The notes under the pieces: generated by a model
Databases searched by the model: none
Told to the model about the DNA's origin: nothing
What the model saw: the letters and a program-made list of their open reading frames with translations, nothing else
Shown here: positions 18,078 through 26,990 of the stretch, one piece after another
Position numbering within the stretch: position 1 is the stretch's first letter
Layout: every line of letters starts with the position of its first letter
Made by a program: the position numbers and the translations under genes
Source: Micromonospora sp. C95
Lineage (GTDB): Bacteria > Actinomycetota > Actinomycetes > Mycobacteriales > Micromonosporaceae
DNA length: 64,000 bases
Assembly (NCBI RefSeq): GCF_018070465.1
Contig: NZ_JAGPXT010000002.1
Location: 372,001-436,000, forward strand
Direction: 5' to 3'

Positions 18078-19470
18078 CGATCGTCCTCTCCTCGGGTAGC
18101 TCGAAACGCCGGTTACGGTCCCGCAACGCCAGCGCGGAGGCCAACGTGAGCGGTCCGATCCGGCCGGCGAACATCAGCAGTACGAGCAACACGTCGGCCT
18201 GCGGCGGCAGGTCACCGGTGATGCCGGTGGACAGGCCGACGGTGCCGAAGGCCGACACCACCTCGAACAGCACCGCGTCGAGCCGGTAGGGGGTCATGGC
18301 CAGGAGGATGAAGGTGGCCACGGCCACCGCACCGGCGCTGAGCAGGACGATCGCGAGGGCCTGCCGCTGGTTGCTGGCCGGGATCCGGCGGTGGCCGACG
18401 TTCACCTGGGTTTCGCCCCGCATCTCGGACCACAGGACGAAGGCGAGCAGCCCGAAGGTGGTGACCTTGATGCCACCGGCCGTGCCCGCGCTGCCACCAC
18501 CGATGAACATCAGCACGTCGCTGGCGAGCAGACTCTCCGGACGCATCGCACCGATGTCGACGTTGTTGAAACCGGCGGTACGGGTCATCGCGGCGGCGAA
18601 GAACCCGGCGAGCACCTTCTGCGGACCGCCGAGCGGGCCGAAGGTGCCCGGGTTCGCGTACTCGACGAGGGTGAAGACCACCGTACCGAAGGCCAGCAGC
18701 GCGACGGTGAGGGCGACGGTTATCCGGGTCGTCACCGACCAGTACGCCGGGCGGCGCCAGGTGCGGAACAGTTCGAACACGACCGGGAACCCGAGGCCGC
18801 CGAGAATGACCGCCGCCGTGACGGTCAGGGTGATCCAGGGATCGGTCACGTACCCCATCAGGCTGTCGGAGTAGGTGGAGAAGCCGGCGTTGTTGAACGC
18901 CGAGATCGCGTGGAAGACGCCCTCGTAGAGCGCGGCGCCGAACGGGCGCTGGTACGTGGTGGCGAACCGGATGGTGAGCAGCGTGGCCACCACGGCCTCG
19001 CTGACCAGGCTGAACACGACGATGCGACGCACCACGCCGCGTACGTCGCCCAGGTTGAGGCTCTTGGTTTCCGCCTGGGCGAGGAAGCGGGCACGTAGCC
19101 CGAGCCGACGCGACAGCAGCACGGTGAACAGCGTGGCCAGGGTCATGATCCCGAGGCCGCCGATCTGGATGAGCAGCAGGATGACCGCCTGCCCGAAGCC
19201 GGACCAGTAGCTGCCGGTGTCGACCGTGACCAGGCCGGTGACACACACCGCCGAGGTGGCGGTGAACAGCGCGTCCACCAGGTCGGGGGGATCTCCCGAT
19301 CGGGTTGCCCAGGGCAGGGACAGCAGGCCGGTGCCCACCGCGATCGCACCGGCGAACCCCACGGCGATCATCTGCGCGGGGTGCCGAAACCGGTCGCCAC
19401 GTCGCTGCCACGCGGGCCGCCGGGTCACCAGACGCACGGCTGCCCACCCGATCCACCCGGCCCGGCCCAC
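18070..19470 (-). CDS. trkH: TrkH/KtrB-family potassium translocating subunit
   Basis: A 466-residue membrane protein with the fourfold M1-P-M2 architecture. Pore-helix selectivity signatures include TSAVCVTGL, NNAGFS, RTAGFN and FGTVGLSTG, each with the essential glycine. It imports K+ (or Na+) with TrkA encoded just downstream. The chosen GTG at 19470 has GAGGG four bases upstream; a GTG at 19437 is an alternative. The ECF sigma gene starts divergently 177 bases away. Confidence 0.92.
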   Translation of the reverse strand: MGRAGWIGWAAVRLVTRRPAWQRRGDRFRHPAQMIAVGFAGAIAVGTGLLSLPWATRSGDPPDLVDALFTATSAVCVTGLVTVDTGSYWSGFGQAVILLLIQIGGLGIMTLATLFTVLLSRRLGLRARFLAQAETKSLNLGDVRGVVRRIVVFSLVSEAVVATLLTIRFATTYQRPFGAALYEGVFHAISAFNNAGFSTYSDSLMGYVTDPWITLTVTAAVILGGLGFPVVFELFRTWRRPAYWSVTTRITVALTVALLAFGTVVFTLVEYANPGTFGPLGGPQKVLAGFFAAAMTRTAGFNNVDIGAMRPESLLASDVLMFIGGGSAGTAGGIKVTTFGLLAFVLWSEMRGETQVNVGHRRIPASNQRQALAIVLLSAGAVAVATFILLAMTPYRLDAVLFEVVSAFGTVGLSTGITGDLPPQADVLLVLLMFAGRIGPLTLASALALRDRNRRFELPEERTIVG

Positions 19471-19647
19471 CGTGCCCTCGGCCGAGCCGGGATGCCGACG
19501 ACCCAACCGACGGACCGGCCCGCCGGTCGCGACTGGCCAGCAGCGATCAACACACGGCGCATCGTCGCACGATCGAGCCAGCCCGGGTCCGGCACCCGGC
19601 AGGTTGAGTGACCGACACACCGAGGCTCGGCGGCGTACCGTGCCGGT

Positions 19648-20700
19648 GTGGAGCTGGATCGAACGCCCGGGCAGCGACCGCGCCGGGCGGACGGGTCGGA
19701 CGCGGAGCTGCTGGCGGCGGCGCGGGCCGGCGATGGTGAGGCGTTCGGTCGTCTCGTCGGGCCGCTGCGGGACGAGTTGCGGGCGCACTGCTACCGGATG
19801 CTGGGCTCGCTGCACGACGCGGAGGACGTCGTACAGGACACGCTGGACCGGGCCTGGCGCGCTCTGGACCGCCTCGACGACTACGCCGGGGTCCGGCCCT
19901 GGCTGTACCGGATCGCGACGAACCGGGCGTTGACGCTGATCGGGCGGCGACGGCGTCGGGAACTGCCCACCGACCTGCACGCCGGCCCGGCTGCGCCGAC
20001 CGAGGTGGCCTGGTTGGAGCCGTACCCGGATCGGCTGATGGCCTGGGCCGACCAGCTGGACCCGGCGGCCCGGGTGATCGCCCGGGAGAGCGTCGAGCTG
20101 GCGTTCGTCGCCGCGCTGCAACACCTGTCGGCCCGGCAACGCGCGGTCCTGCTGCTGCGTGACGTGCTCGGCTACCCGGCCCGCGAGGTCGCCGGCCTGC
20201 TGGACACCACGGTCGTGGCGGTCAACAGTGCGTTGCGGCGGGCCCGTGCGGTGCTCGCCGGCCTGCTGCCGGACCAGACCCAGCACCAGACCCTCGGCAC
20301 GCTCGGCGACCCGGCGCAGCGCGATCTCGCCCGGCGGTACGCGGCAGCCTGGGAGACCGGTGACGTCGAGACCCTGGTGGCGATGTTGACCGAGGACGCG
20401 CGGTACTCGATGCCGCCGTTACGGGTCTGGTACCAGGGCCGCGCCGCGATCCGCGGGTTTCTCGCCGAGGTGGCGCTGTCACACCGCTGGCGGTTTCTGC
20501 CGGCCTCGGCGAACGGGCAGCTGGCGTTCGGCACCTACCTCTGGGACGACGCCCAGGCAGGCTACCGGCCGACCGGTCTGGATCTGCTGACGCTGGATGG
20601 TGGCCGGGTCACCGAGGTGGTCTCCTTCCTCGACGCTCCGTTCCCGGAGTTCGGCCTGCCCGCCCGACTTTTCGAAGACGAGTTGACCACCCAGCGGTGA
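19648..20700 (+). CDS. ECF sigma factor with C-terminal SnoaL-like domain (SigG/TIGR02960 type)
   Basis: A 350-residue extracytoplasmic-function sigma factor. Region 2 is at about 25-95 ([21 protein letters not shown]) and region 4 at about 148-205 ([23 protein letters not shown]). A C-terminal SnoaL/NTF2-like domain spans about 225-340, with [18 protein letters not shown] typical of the TIGR02960 (SigX5/SigG) group. In such sigma factors the SnoaL domain replaces an anti-sigma partner. The start is GTG. A double SnoaL protein follows 62 bases downstream. Confidence 0.92.
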   Translation: MELDRTPGQRPRRADGSDAELLAAARAGDGEAFGRLVGPLRDELRAHCYRMLGSLHDAEDVVQDTLDRAWRALDRLDDYAGVRPWLYRIATNRALTLIGRRRRRELPTDLHAGPAAPTEVAWLEPYPDRLMAWADQLDPAARVIARESVELAFVAALQHLSARQRAVLLLRDVLGYPAREVAGLLDTTVVAVNSALRRARAVLAGLLPDQTQHQTLGTLGDPAQRDLARRYAAAWETGDVETLVAMLTEDARYSMPPLRVWYQGRAAIRGFLAEVALSHRWRFLPASANGQLAFGTYLWDDAQAGYRPTGLDLLTLDGGRVTEVVSFLDAPFPEFGLPARLFEDELTTQR

Positions 20701-20762
20701 GTTCGCGTCCCGGCCGGGGTTGTAGGGGTGACGGACCGACACCCGGAAGGACCGAGCCGAGC

Positions 20763-21605
20763 ATGACCATCCATGACGAACAGATCCGCGAACTGATCGA
20801 ACGCTGGGCCAGGGCGGTACACGAGGGCGACCTCGCCACAGTGCTCGCCGACCACGCCGAGGACATTGTGATGTTCGACGTGCCGCCGCCGCAGCAGGGA
20901 GTTCGTGGCCTCGACGCGTACCGGCAGACCTGGCCGCCGTTCTTCCGCTGGCAGGCCCAGGGTGCGTCGTTCGACATCGAGTCGCTGGAGGTCACCGCCG
21001 GCGACGACGTGGCGTTCGCGTACGCCCTGCTGCGCTGTGGCACGCCGGCGAACCTGGCCGAGGTGCCTGACCGGCGGTTGCGCCTCACCCTGGGCCTACG
21101 CCGTGACGACGGTCGCTGGGTGGTCACCCACGAGCATCATTCGTTCGCCCTCGACCCGGTGGCCGACCGGAACTCCGCCGCCGACGAGAAGGAGCTGCAC
21201 GAGCTGCACGAGCGGTGGTTCGCGGCGACGGCGGCCAAGGACCTCGACGCCCTGATGGAGCCGATCGCCGCCGACGTCGTGTCGTACGAGCACGAGGCGC
21301 CGCTGCGGTATGTCGGCAAACCGGCGGTACGTGAGATCTGCCAGGCCGGCCTCGACGCATCGGGCGGTGGCTCGGTGAGCTGGGAGGTGCCCGACCAGAC
21401 GCTCGTGGTCGACGGCGATCTCGCCGTGTCCTGGGGCATGAACCGGGTACGGGTTACCCCACCCGGTGACGAGACCGTCGAGAGCTGGTCGCGCGGTACC
21501 CGGGTCTTCGCCCGACGCGACGGCGGCTGGCAGCTGGTGCACCAGCACCTGTCCTACCCGTTCGACCCGGCCACCGGTGCCGCCCGGACCGATCTGCTCT
21601 CCTGA
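20763..21605 (+). CDS. Tandem SnoaL/DUF4440-domain protein
   Basis: A 280-residue soluble protein made of two NTF2-like cone folds: residues about 3-130 (IRELIERWARAVHEGDLATV ... THEHHSF) and about 140-275 (LHELHERWFAATAAKDLDAL ... LVHQHLSYPF). The two halves look related, suggesting an internal duplication. SgcJ/EcaC-type single-domain relatives are common. It follows the SnoaL-bearing sigma factor on the same strand and is probably co-transcribed. Substrate unknown. ATG at 20763 lies shortly after GGAAGG. Confidence 0.82.
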   Translation: MTIHDEQIRELIERWARAVHEGDLATVLADHAEDIVMFDVPPPQQGVRGLDAYRQTWPPFFRWQAQGASFDIESLEVTAGDDVAFAYALLRCGTPANLAEVPDRRLRLTLGLRRDDGRWVVTHEHHSFALDPVADRNSAADEKELHELHERWFAATAAKDLDALMEPIAADVVSYEHEAPLRYVGKPAVREICQAGLDASGGGSVSWEVPDQTLVVDGDLAVSWGMNRVRVTPPGDETVESWSRGTRVFARRDGGWQLVHQHLSYPFDPATGAARTDLLS

Positions 21606-21660
21606 GCGGACCGGTCCGGTCCCGGTGCGGCGTCCACCGCCCGCTGGACCTGCCAGCAGG

Positions 21661-22218
21661 CTAGTCGCCGGGGTGCTCCGGGTTGAACAGATACACGATC
21701 GTGCCGCTGGCCCAGGCATCGATGACCCTCGACAGGTCCTGGTCCGGATACCGCTCGCCCGTGTCGGAGTACGAGAAGAGGTTCAGGCGGATGGCGGTCT
21801 TCGTGAACTCCTCGAGCGCCTCCCGGCGGTTGATCGCGTCGGAGCTTCGCGGGATTCCGCCACTGACGCAGGCAGCCACGAATTCCACCTGGTCGCCACG
21901 CTCACCGCCGTTCGGCCGGGGCACCCCGATCGGCAGCCTGATGAGCGTCTTGTAGAACAGTTTGTTCAGCTTTTCGTTGGCGGGCCCACGGAAGTACAGA
22001 TTGTTCCGGAGTCCGTTGATCAGTTCCTCGACCGACGTCCGATCCGCCACATCGCGGGGCACGTCGACGAAGTAGACATCGACCTTCTGGAAGTACTCCT
22101 GAAGGAGCCCGTAGGAATACGGTTCCTTCGCGATGCGGGCGAGCGCTTCCGGGGGCAGCAGCTCGATGACGTCGAAGCGAAGTTCCTCGGGTACGCCCAT
22201 GATGAATTCGTCCGGCAT
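21661..22218 (-). CDS. Orphan hypothetical protein, lower GC than neighbours
   Basis: I do not recognise this 185-residue protein. It is soluble, has no signal peptide, and is unusually rich in Phe, Tyr, Asn and Lys for this genome (for example residues around 30-50 and 75-95). Base composition is visibly lower in GC than the flanking genes, which suggests horizontal acquisition. AGGAG lies eight bases before the ATG at 22218, preferred over an in-frame GTG nine bases upstream. Downstream is the end of the double SnoaL gene on the opposite strand; upstream is a 148-base gap to the kdgK stop. Confidence 0.7.
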   Translation of the reverse strand: MPDEFIMGVPEELRFDVIELLPPEALARIAKEPYSYGLLQEYFQKVDVYFVDVPRDVADRTSVEELINGLRNNLYFRGPANEKLNKLFYKTLIRLPIGVPRPNGGERGDQVEFVAACVSGGIPRSSDAINRREALEEFTKTAIRLNLFSYSDTGERYPDQDLSRVIDAWASGTIVYLFNPEHPGD

Positions 22219-22366
22219 GACCGGCACTCCTCTCCGGGAGGTCGGTCAATCGAATGACTTGTCACTCATGCCACTCATCGTTCGGACGCCCGGCCGGCGC
22301 CACAACATGTGTGTCAATTTCCGCACTGACGCCAACCGAACACGAATGGTGCTCCGAAGCGACGGG

Positions 22367-23470
22367 TCAGCGTTGCACGCGGGCGCCGGCCCCACGCACC
22401 AGCGCCTCCACCTCGGCCAGGCTGGCCATCGACGTGTCGCCTGGCGTGGTCATCGCCAGCGCACCGTGCGCGGCACCGTACTCCACCGCGAGAGCCAGAT
22501 CGCCGTCGCGTTCGAGCAGGCCGTAGATCAGCCCGGAGGCGAAGCTGTCGCCGCCACCGACCCGGTCCAGGATCTCCAGGCCGCTTCGGTGGGTGGCCTC
22601 GGCGAACGCGCCGCCGGCCCAGGCCACGGCACCCCAGTCGTTCACTGTCGCGCTGCGTACCCCACGCAGGGTGGTCGCCACCACCTTGAAGTTGGGGTAC
22701 GCCCGCACCACCGCCTCGATCATCGCCTTGAAGTTGCCGGCGTCCAGCGCACCGCTGTGGATGTCGGTGTCCGGCACCGGGAAGCCCAGGCAGGCGGTGA
22801 AGTCCTCCTCGTTGCCGATCATCACGTCGACCAGACCGGCGAGCCGGGTGTTCACCTCCCGCGCGCGGTCCTGGCCGCCGACGGCCTTCCAGAGGCTGGG
22901 GCGGTAGTTCAGGTCGTACGAGACGAGGGTGCCGTGCCGACGGGCGGCGGTCATCGCCGCCTCGGCGGTCTGCGCGGCCGTGTCGGACAGGGCGGCGTAG
23001 ATGCCGCCGGTGTGCAGCCACCGTGCCCCGAGCGTGCCGAAGAGGTGGTCCCAGTCGACGTCGTCCGGCTTCAGCTGGCTGGCGGCGGAGTGGCCCCGGT
23101 CGGAGGTGCCGACCGCACCGCGTACCCCGAAGCCACGCTCGGTGAAGTTCAGTCCGTTGCGGACGGTGCGGCCGATCCCGTCGTACGGCAGCCAGGTGAC
23201 GAGGCTGGTGTCGACACCGCCCTGAAGGATCAGATCCTCCAGCAGCAGGCCGACCTCGTTGCGGGCGAACGCGGTGACGATCCCGGTCCGCAGGCCGAAG
23301 CAGCGGCGCAGGCCCCGGGCCACGTTGTATTCGCCGCCGCCCTCCCAGACCCGGAACTGGCGGGCAGTGCGGACCCGGCCCTCACCCGGGTCGAGCCGCA
23401 GCATGACCTCGCCGAGCGAGACCAGGTCGTAGTGGCAGTCGGCCTTCGGCCGAGGTTTCACTGCGCTCAC
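22367..23470 (-). CDS. kdgK: PfkB-family sugar kinase, probable 2-keto-3-deoxygluconate kinase
   Basis: A 367-residue ribokinase-type kinase. The sugar-binding N-terminal half contains a GGGEYNVARGLRRCFG motif (about 44-59). The PfkB signature with catalytic Asp, RVGGGDSFASGLIYGLL, is near 302-318. The GTG start overlaps the stop of the KDPG aldolase gene as GTGA. A kinase coupled to KDPG aldolase suggests KDG to KDPG phosphorylation in hexuronate or pectin catabolism; that substrate is inferred from context. Confidence 0.88.
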   Translation of the reverse strand: MSAVKPRPKADCHYDLVSLGEVMLRLDPGEGRVRTARQFRVWEGGGEYNVARGLRRCFGLRTGIVTAFARNEVGLLLEDLILQGGVDTSLVTWLPYDGIGRTVRNGLNFTERGFGVRGAVGTSDRGHSAASQLKPDDVDWDHLFGTLGARWLHTGGIYAALSDTAAQTAEAAMTAARRHGTLVSYDLNYRPSLWKAVGGQDRAREVNTRLAGLVDVMIGNEEDFTACLGFPVPDTDIHSGALDAGNFKAMIEAVVRAYPNFKVVATTLRGVRSATVNDWGAVAWAGGAFAEATHRSGLEILDRVGGGDSFASGLIYGLLERDGDLALAVEYGAAHGALAMTTPGDTSMASLAEVEALVRGAGARVQR

Positions 23471-24105
23471 GCCGCACCCCCGGCCGATGCCAGTGCCGCC
23501 CGGGTACGGGCGGTGATCTCGTCCCACTGCTCGCCGGCGATCAGGTCGGCCGCGACCATCCAGCTCGCCCCGACCGCCAGGACCGCCGGCAGGGCCAGGT
23601 AGCCGGCGATCACCTCGGCGGTGATGCCGCCGGTGGGGATGAACCGGACGTCGCGGAAGGGTGCCGCGAGAGCCTTGATCATCGCGGCGCCGCCGAGCTG
23701 CTGGGCGGGGAAGAACTTGACCACGTTCAGGCCGGCGTCGAGGGCCATCTGAATCTCGGTGGCGGTGGCGGCCCCGGGCACCACCGGCACGCCGGCCTGT
23801 TGGCAGGCGCGGACCACGGCCGGTGCGAAGCCGGGGGTGACCACGAACCGGGCGCCGGCCTCGATCGCCCGCTCGGCCTGCTCGACGGTGAGCACCGTGC
23901 CGGCTCCGACGGTCAGGTCACCCCGGGCGGCGAGCGCCGCGATGGCGTCCAGCCCGGCGGCGGTACGCAGGGTCACCTCGACGGCGGTCAGACCACCCTT
24001 GACCAGGGCGTCACCGAGCGGCCCGGCGTGCCGCACGTCGTCGAGCACCACCACCGGCAGCACCCGACCGACGAGCAGTTGTTCAAAAGCATGAACGTTG
24101 GTCAC
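23467..24105 (-). CDS. eda: KDPG aldolase (2-keto-3-deoxy-6-phosphogluconate aldolase)
   Basis: Cleaves KDPG to pyruvate and glyceraldehyde-3-phosphate. The 212-residue class I aldolase barrel has catalytic Glu43 in AVEVTLRT and Schiff-base Lys130 in NVVKFFPAQQLGG. It is the first gene of a two-gene operon with the kinase. The GTG start is covered by a 16-bp perfect palindrome and lies about two bases from the predicted transcription start (-10 TAAGGT at 24114-24119), so the mRNA may be leaderless. The divergent IclR regulator probably controls it. Confidence 0.94.
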   Translation of the reverse strand: MTNVHAFEQLLVGRVLPVVVLDDVRHAGPLGDALVKGGLTAVEVTLRTAAGLDAIAALAARGDLTVGAGTVLTVEQAERAIEAGARFVVTPGFAPAVVRACQQAGVPVVPGAATATEIQMALDAGLNVVKFFPAQQLGGAAMIKALAAPFRDVRFIPTGGITAEVIAGYLALPAVLAVGASWMVAADLIAGEQWDEITARTRAALASAGGAA

Positions 24106-24115
24106 GTACGTGACC
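24100..24115. promoter_or_regulatory. 16-bp palindrome at eda start, likely IclR operator
   Basis: GGTCACGTACGTGACC is perfectly self-complementary and overlaps the eda GTG codon and the edge of its -10 box. It lies between eda and the divergent IclR gene, the expected place for an IclR/KdgR operator. Confidence 0.65.
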
Positions 24116-24151
24116 TTACTGGAGACGTACGCCCTTCGCTAGAGTGGCCGC

Positions 24152-24928
24152 GTGCCCACCGTGCCCGAGGAATTCCAGCCCGTGAAGTCGGCCGGACGCA
24201 CCCTCGACCTGCTCGAACTGCTCGCCGAGCGGCCACAGCCCTGGGCGCTGGCCGACCTGGCGCGCGCCCTCGGCATACCGAAGAGCAGCCTGCACGGCCT
24301 GCTGCGCACGCTTGTCGGCCGCGGCTGGGTACAGACCGACGAGAGCGGCAACCGGTTCCGCCTCGGTCTGCGGGCGTTGCGGGTCGGTGCCGCCTACCTG
24401 GACGGGGACGACCAGGTCGGCCTGCTGTCCGGTGTGCTGGACGAGTTGTCCCGTCGCTTCGGCGAAGCCGTGCATCTCGGCCGACTCGACGGCGACCAGG
24501 TCGTCTACCTCGCCAAACGGGAGTCGGTTCACCGGCTACGGCTGTACAGCGCGATCGGCCGCCGGCTACCGGCGCACGCCACCGCGCTGGGCAAGGCTCT
24601 ACTGGCCGAACATCCGGACACCGACGTCGACCGGATGCTGACCTGGCCGCTGGCCCGCCTCACCCAACACACGGTCACCGACCCCGAGGCCCTGTACACC
24701 GCCCTGGCAGCGGTGCGGACCACCGGCCACGCCGTCGACCGCGAGGAGAACGCCGAGGGCATCCGCTGCGTCGCGATGGCCGTACCGTTGGCGAGCCCGG
24801 CGGTCGACGCGGTGAGCGTCTCGGTGCCGGCCAGTCGGCTACAGCCGGAACTCGAAGCGGCGATCGTCGCGGCGCTGCGGGAACTGGTCGGCGGTCTTGC
24901 CCAGACCAGGAGCATGCTGACCACCTAG
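24152..24928 (+). CDS. IclR-family regulator of the KDG/KDPG genes
   Basis: A 258-residue regulator. The winged helix-turn-helix is at about 10-75 (ALADLARALGIPKSSLHGLLRTL) and the IclR effector domain at about 85-250, with AHATALGKALLAE near 145-157 and an EGIRCVAMAVPL segment near 206-217. It is divergent from kdgK-eda, 46 bases from eda. A -10-like TAGAGT at 24142-24147 puts the transcript start at or near the GTG, so the mRNA may be leaderless. The effector is probably KDG or KDPG by analogy with KdgR. Confidence 0.92.
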   Translation: MPTVPEEFQPVKSAGRTLDLLELLAERPQPWALADLARALGIPKSSLHGLLRTLVGRGWVQTDESGNRFRLGLRALRVGAAYLDGDDQVGLLSGVLDELSRRFGEAVHLGRLDGDQVVYLAKRESVHRLRLYSAIGRRLPAHATALGKALLAEHPDTDVDRMLTWPLARLTQHTVTDPEALYTALAAVRTTGHAVDREENAEGIRCVAMAVPLASPAVDAVSVSVPASRLQPELEAAIVAALRELVGGLAQTRSMLTT

Positions 24929-25170
24929 GTCGACCGCCCCTGCCGCCGCTCCCCGGGTCGCTCGCTGCCCCCACCGTCGCTGGACGCCGCCCCTCCGCCA
25001 GCCCCGCCAGCCGCAGCTTCTGGTCGGCCCCCGCCCAACCAGCCCCGCCGCCCACCGCCGCCTGATCGGCCCCGCCGTGGGCCAGCCTCAATCGCTGGAT
25101 GACCCCCTGCGGACCATTCACCATCCATCACGATCAGTTACCGCTCGCCGCCCCACCCCAATACCCCCTC

Positions 25171-25302
25171 GCCGCCTTTGCTCTGCTTCAACCCACGCAA
25201 TGCTCACCCTGGGTGTCGGACGTGGACTTACGCACTGATCCTCACCCCCGCAACATCGCTGCTCAGCTACCTGTGCGTCGGTTGAAGCAGAGCAAAGGCG
25301 GC
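25171..25302. repeat. Dispersed TIR element, copy 2
   Basis: A 132-bp unit with 29-bp inverted arms (25171-25199 and 25274-25302) differing at one position. Core CTTTGCTCTGCTTCAACC then (C/G)ACGCA is shared with copy 1 at 10800-10923. The 74-base interior shows no clear similarity to that of copy 1. Both copies sit between convergent genes. Confidence 0.9.
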
Positions 25303-25393
25303 TGAGGGCAGGCCCGGGACTCGGTGATGACCTCACGTTCCGTCAACAATCGCGGCGATCCGACTACCGTCACAGGAAGTGACTGCCGAGGGC

Positions 25394-25421
25394 GGCCGGC
25401 CTGCGCCTCACGAGGCCGGCC
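25394..25421 (-). terminator. Probable chitinase terminator
   Basis: Perfect 9-bp stem GGCCGGCCT/AGGCCGGCC with a 10-base loop, 23 bases after the chitinase stop codon. Confidence 0.55.
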
Positions 25422-25443
25422 ACCGGTCGGAACTCGCGGTGCC

Positions 25444-26820
25444 TCAGGCCGGCAGGCGCCAGACCTGGTTGGCGCCGCCGAAGCAGTCCCAGATCTGCAG
25501 CCGGGTGCCGTCGGCGGAACTGTTGCCGGTGGCGTCGAGGCACCTGTTCGACACCGGGTTGCGCAGCGTGCCGTTGGACTGTGCCTGCCAGACCTGGGCA
25601 CCGGTGCCGTTGCAGTCCCACAGCTGGATCGGGGTGCCGTTGGCGGTGCCGGCGCTTGTCACGTCCAGGCACTTGCCGAGGGCACGCAGGCTGCCGTCGC
25701 CGGCCACGGTCCACCGCTGCGCGTTGGTGCCGTTGCAGGTGTAGAGCTGGATGGCGGTGCCATTGGCGGTGGCCGCGGCGGCGACGTCGACGCACTTGCC
25801 GGCGATGCCGGTGATCTGACCGGTCCGGCCGGTCGGCGGCGGGGAGCCGCCCATCACGGTGTCGTAGATCGCGCTGACCAGCGACGTCGAGCCACCGGTG
25901 TCCTGGGTCAGCTCCCAGTTCATCATGCCGCCGGCATTTGCCATCGCCCACTGGGTCTTGCGCTTGACCGTCGGTACGCCGTTGTAGCACTGCTGAGCGC
26001 CGCCTACGGTGGTGCAGTCCCGGTTGGCGTTGGCCGGGTCCATGCCGACCAGTTGGGTGTAGGTGTAGTAGCCCGGTCGGCTGTAGAAGGGCACCCCGAG
26101 GATCGCCTTGCTGGCCGGCAGGCCCCGAGCCTTCCAACCGTTCACCGCGTTTATCGACCAGTCGTAGTTGGCGTGTGGGCTACCGCCGTCGTACGCCATG
26201 ATGTTGAGGAAGTCGACGTGGTTGAAGACCGACGTCGGTACGCCGTCGCGGTAGTAGCCCTCTGCGACGACAGCTGCGGTGAGCAGCTTGCCCTGCGGGC
26301 GCAGCGCGTTGCTGAGCTGAGACATCAGCAGGCTGAAGTTGTTGGCCGAGGCACCCGGGTCCGGGTACTCCCAGTCCATGTCGACGCCGTCGAGGCCGTA
26401 CTGGTTCACGAAGTTGACCACGCTGTTGACGAACGTGGTGCGGGTGCCGGCGTTGGCCGCGAGGGCCTCGAAGGCGCTGTCGTCACCGTCGTTCCAGCCG
26501 CCGATGGCGATGGAGACCTTGACGTTGTTCGCCCGGGCCAGCGACACCAGGGAGGTGAGCTTGCTCGGGTTCTCCACCGGGCGCAGCGTGCCGTTGCTGT
26601 TGGGCAGCACGAAGGCGTAGTTGATGTGGGTGAGCTTCTGGTACTGGACCGAGTTGACGTTGCCGGTCCAGGACGGCAGGTAGCCCACGCTCTTGAAGTT
26701 GTCGGGCAGGACCACCGCCTGCGCGGCGGTCGGGGCGACGGCGAGGGTGGCGCCGGCGGTGACCAGCGCGAGCAGACCGGCGGCAAGGGCCGAGCGCGGC
26801 CGGGGACGTGGTGAGGACAT
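25444..26820 (-). CDS. Secreted GH18 chitinase with C-terminal CBM13 (ricin-type lectin)
   Basis: A 458-residue exported enzyme that hydrolyses chitin. A signal peptide ending near residue 35 (TAAQA) precedes the GH18 barrel at about 40-310. The catalytic motif DGVDMDWE is at 144-151 with proton donor Glu151, and the substrate-binding SIAIGGW is at 103-109. After a short PPP linker, residues 316-458 form a beta-trefoil with three QxW-type repeats (CVDVAAAATANGTAIQLYTC, CLDVTSAGTANGTPIQLWDC, CLDATGNSSADGTRLQIWDC), a CBM13 that binds polysaccharide. A strong minus-strand promoter lies at 26931-26960. The gene belongs to the secreted hydrolase island. Confidence 0.95.
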   Translation of the reverse strand: MSSPRPRPRSALAAGLLALVTAGATLAVAPTAAQAVVLPDNFKSVGYLPSWTGNVNSVQYQKLTHINYAFVLPNSNGTLRPVENPSKLTSLVSLARANNVKVSIAIGGWNDGDDSAFEALAANAGTRTTFVNSVVNFVNQYGLDGVDMDWEYPDPGASANNFSLLMSQLSNALRPQGKLLTAAVVAEGYYRDGVPTSVFNHVDFLNIMAYDGGSPHANYDWSINAVNGWKARGLPASKAILGVPFYSRPGYYTYTQLVGMDPANANRDCTTVGGAQQCYNGVPTVKRKTQWAMANAGGMMNWELTQDTGGSTSLVSAIYDTVMGGSPPPTGRTGQITGIAGKCVDVAAAATANGTAIQLYTCNGTNAQRWTVAGDGSLRALGKCLDVTSAGTANGTPIQLWDCNGTGAQVWQAQSNGTLRNPVSNRCLDATGNSSADGTRLQIWDCFGGANQVWRLPA

Positions 26821-26930
26821 CGAGGACCTTCCCGTGGCAGGTGAGGGTGCCGTGCCGCCACGGCCGGTCGCTGTGGAGCCGCCGATGACCGGCTGTGGCG
26901 TACGGGTGCTGGGTTCCTCGAGGCAGCCAA

Positions 26931-26960
26931 ATCTTAAAGAGTGTTTACGGTAATGGTCAA
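26931..26960 (-). promoter_or_regulatory. Chitinase promoter
   Basis: Minus-strand TTGACC, 18-base spacer, TAAGAT: a near-ideal housekeeping-type promoter. The predicted transcript has a leader of about 100 bases. Confidence 0.6.
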
Positions 26961-26990
26961 TGACGTCCTTCGATCAGAACTGCGGCCGGG

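Larger units (their letters stand above)
24929..25443. other. Convergent intergenic region IclR/chitinase
   Basis: The 515 bases hold no credible gene. From 24929 to about 25165 the plus strand is very C-rich and G-poor, resembling a Rho-loading (rut) stretch after the IclR gene. Copy 2 of the dispersed TIR element (25171-25302) follows, and then a hairpin at 25394-25421 downstream of the chitinase. Confidence 0.7.
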
